A stretch of DNA of 5,546 nt from Pyramidobacter sp. (GTDB lineage Bacteria > Synergistota > Synergistia > Synergistales > Dethiosulfovibrionaceae): assembly GCA_017940445.1 (NCBI GenBank), contig JAGAYQ010000276.1:1-5546 (forward strand), given 5' to 3'. The notes below the pieces were generated by a model that saw only the letters and a program-made list of their open reading frames with translations, did not search any database and was not told the DNA's origin. Shown here piece by piece: positions 5,018 to 5,546 of the stretch. The translations under genes were made by a program, and so were the position numbers. Positions within the stretch are counted from its first letter, which is position 1; every line of letters starts with the position of its first letter.

Positions 5018-5546
5018 GGAGCACCTCCGTCGGCTTCAGGTTCATCAGGTAGCGGATCGCCGGAATGCTGCCCAGCAGGGTCACGAAGAACAGGATCACC
5101 GCGATGATGACAATGACCATCTGTGCGATCTCGATCGACGAGCCGAACACCGTATGTCCGATGATCTGCGCAAAGCCGATGCCAAGGAAGTAGCCGAAGA
5201 CGCCGCCGAACAGACTGGTCAGCATCACCTCGACCAGCACGAGGCTGGCGATCTGCCAGTTGTGAGCTCCCAGCGCCTTGAGCAGGCCCAGCTCCTGGCT
5301 GCGCTCGATCACGCTGGCCGTGATCAGGTTGGAAATGGCCAGCGCCGAGCCGATGGAGCTGAGGATCGTGATGAGGATCATCAGCAGCGTCGTCTTGCTG
5401 AGGATGGTCCCTTCCGACTCGGCCACCTGGCGGACAGGACGGGCCACGCCGTCGCGCACGACTTCCTGGATCTGGTGGCAGATGGCGGAAACGTAGGCTG
5501 TGCAGTACCACGTTTCGTACTCGTCGGGAGACAGGCTGCGCGGGTC
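5007..5546 (-). CDS. FtsX-type ABC permease, first of a pair, C-terminal part (runs off right edge)
   Basis: The last 179 residues are visible; the frame is open to the window edge, so the start lies outside. In fragment numbering, the end of the external domain holds LSPDEYETWYCTAYVSAICH (5-24) with Cys15 and Cys23. Three membrane helices follow (about 52-77, 104-130, 141-163), with the coupling segment IERSQELGLLKALGAHNWQI (80-99) between the first two. The WYCTAYVS stretch recalls the matching region of the Cj1661-type permease in P19 iron clusters, as far as I can judge from memory. An internal GTG at 5459 is not the start, because the conserved external segment lies upstream of it. The stop TAA (5009-5007) overlaps the next permease gene by 11 bases, showing tight coupling. 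It likely pairs with that permease and the ATPase at 3114-3806. Confidence 0.9.
   Translation of the reverse strand, partial: DPRSLSPDEYETWYCTAYVSAICHQIQEVVRDGVARPVRQVAESEGTILSKTTLLMILITILSSIGSALAISNLITASVIERSQELGLLKALGAHNWQIASLVLVEVMLTSLFGGVFGYFLGIGFAQIIGHTVFGSSIEIAQMVIVIIAVILFFVTLLGSIPAIRYLMNLKPTEVLHGK

Noticed and set aside
4978..5511. Overlapping minus-strand frame of 177 codons
   Set aside because: It is Arg/Pro/Asp/His-rich with no membrane or domain pattern, and lies in a different frame over the clear permease sequence.

Overview
The window is GC-rich, and every gene I can support lies on the minus strand, so transcription runs from high to low coordinates. It holds three adjacent transcription units for membrane transport and extracytoplasmic redox work. 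The organism is probably a GC-rich anaerobic bacterium. DUF4418-type membrane proteins, exported FMN-binding proteins, FtsX/MacB-type ABC permeases without a fusion protein, and a nitroreductase are a common mix in such organisms. A Synergistota-like source is a guess; nothing here fixes the phylum.

Unit 1 (5546 to 2695; its start lies outside the window) reads permease (partial), permease, ATPase, exported FMN_bind protein. The genes overlap or are separated by a couple of bases, so this is one operon. Two FtsX-type permeases followed by an ATPase match the three-gene ABC module that accompanies P19/FTR1-type iron uptake in Campylobacter (Cj1661-Cj1663 region) and relatives. Here a secreted flavoprotein follows, where Campylobacter has thioredoxin-like genes. 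The P19 and FTR1 genes, if present, would lie upstream, outside the window.

Unit 2 (2597 to 283) encodes a four-helix DUF4418-type membrane protein with Cys/His clusters predicted on the outer face, a MacB/FtsX-type permease with a Cys-Cys pair in its external domain, and its ATPase. The genes are joined by ATGA overlap and a 3-base gap.

Unit 3 (181 to the left edge) starts a nitroreductase-family protein that carries a Sec signal peptide.

The most striking non-coding signal is a duplicated control module in front of units 2 and 3. Each copy has GTGACA, exactly 17 bases, TACAAT, and then, with no gap, a 34-bp inverted repeat. The copies share box spacing and layout, but their spacers and parts of their arms differ. 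One arm position has changed on both sides, so symmetry is kept. The repeats are followed by T-rich DNA on the minus strand and are the only terminator candidates after the preceding genes. They may be an operator for a shared repressor, a terminator for the upstream unit, or both.

Taken together, the locus looks like a co-regulated extracytoplasmic metal-and-flavin redox system: two ABC machines, a covalent-flavin candidate, a Cys-rich membrane protein and a secreted nitroreductase. The specific substrate is inference.
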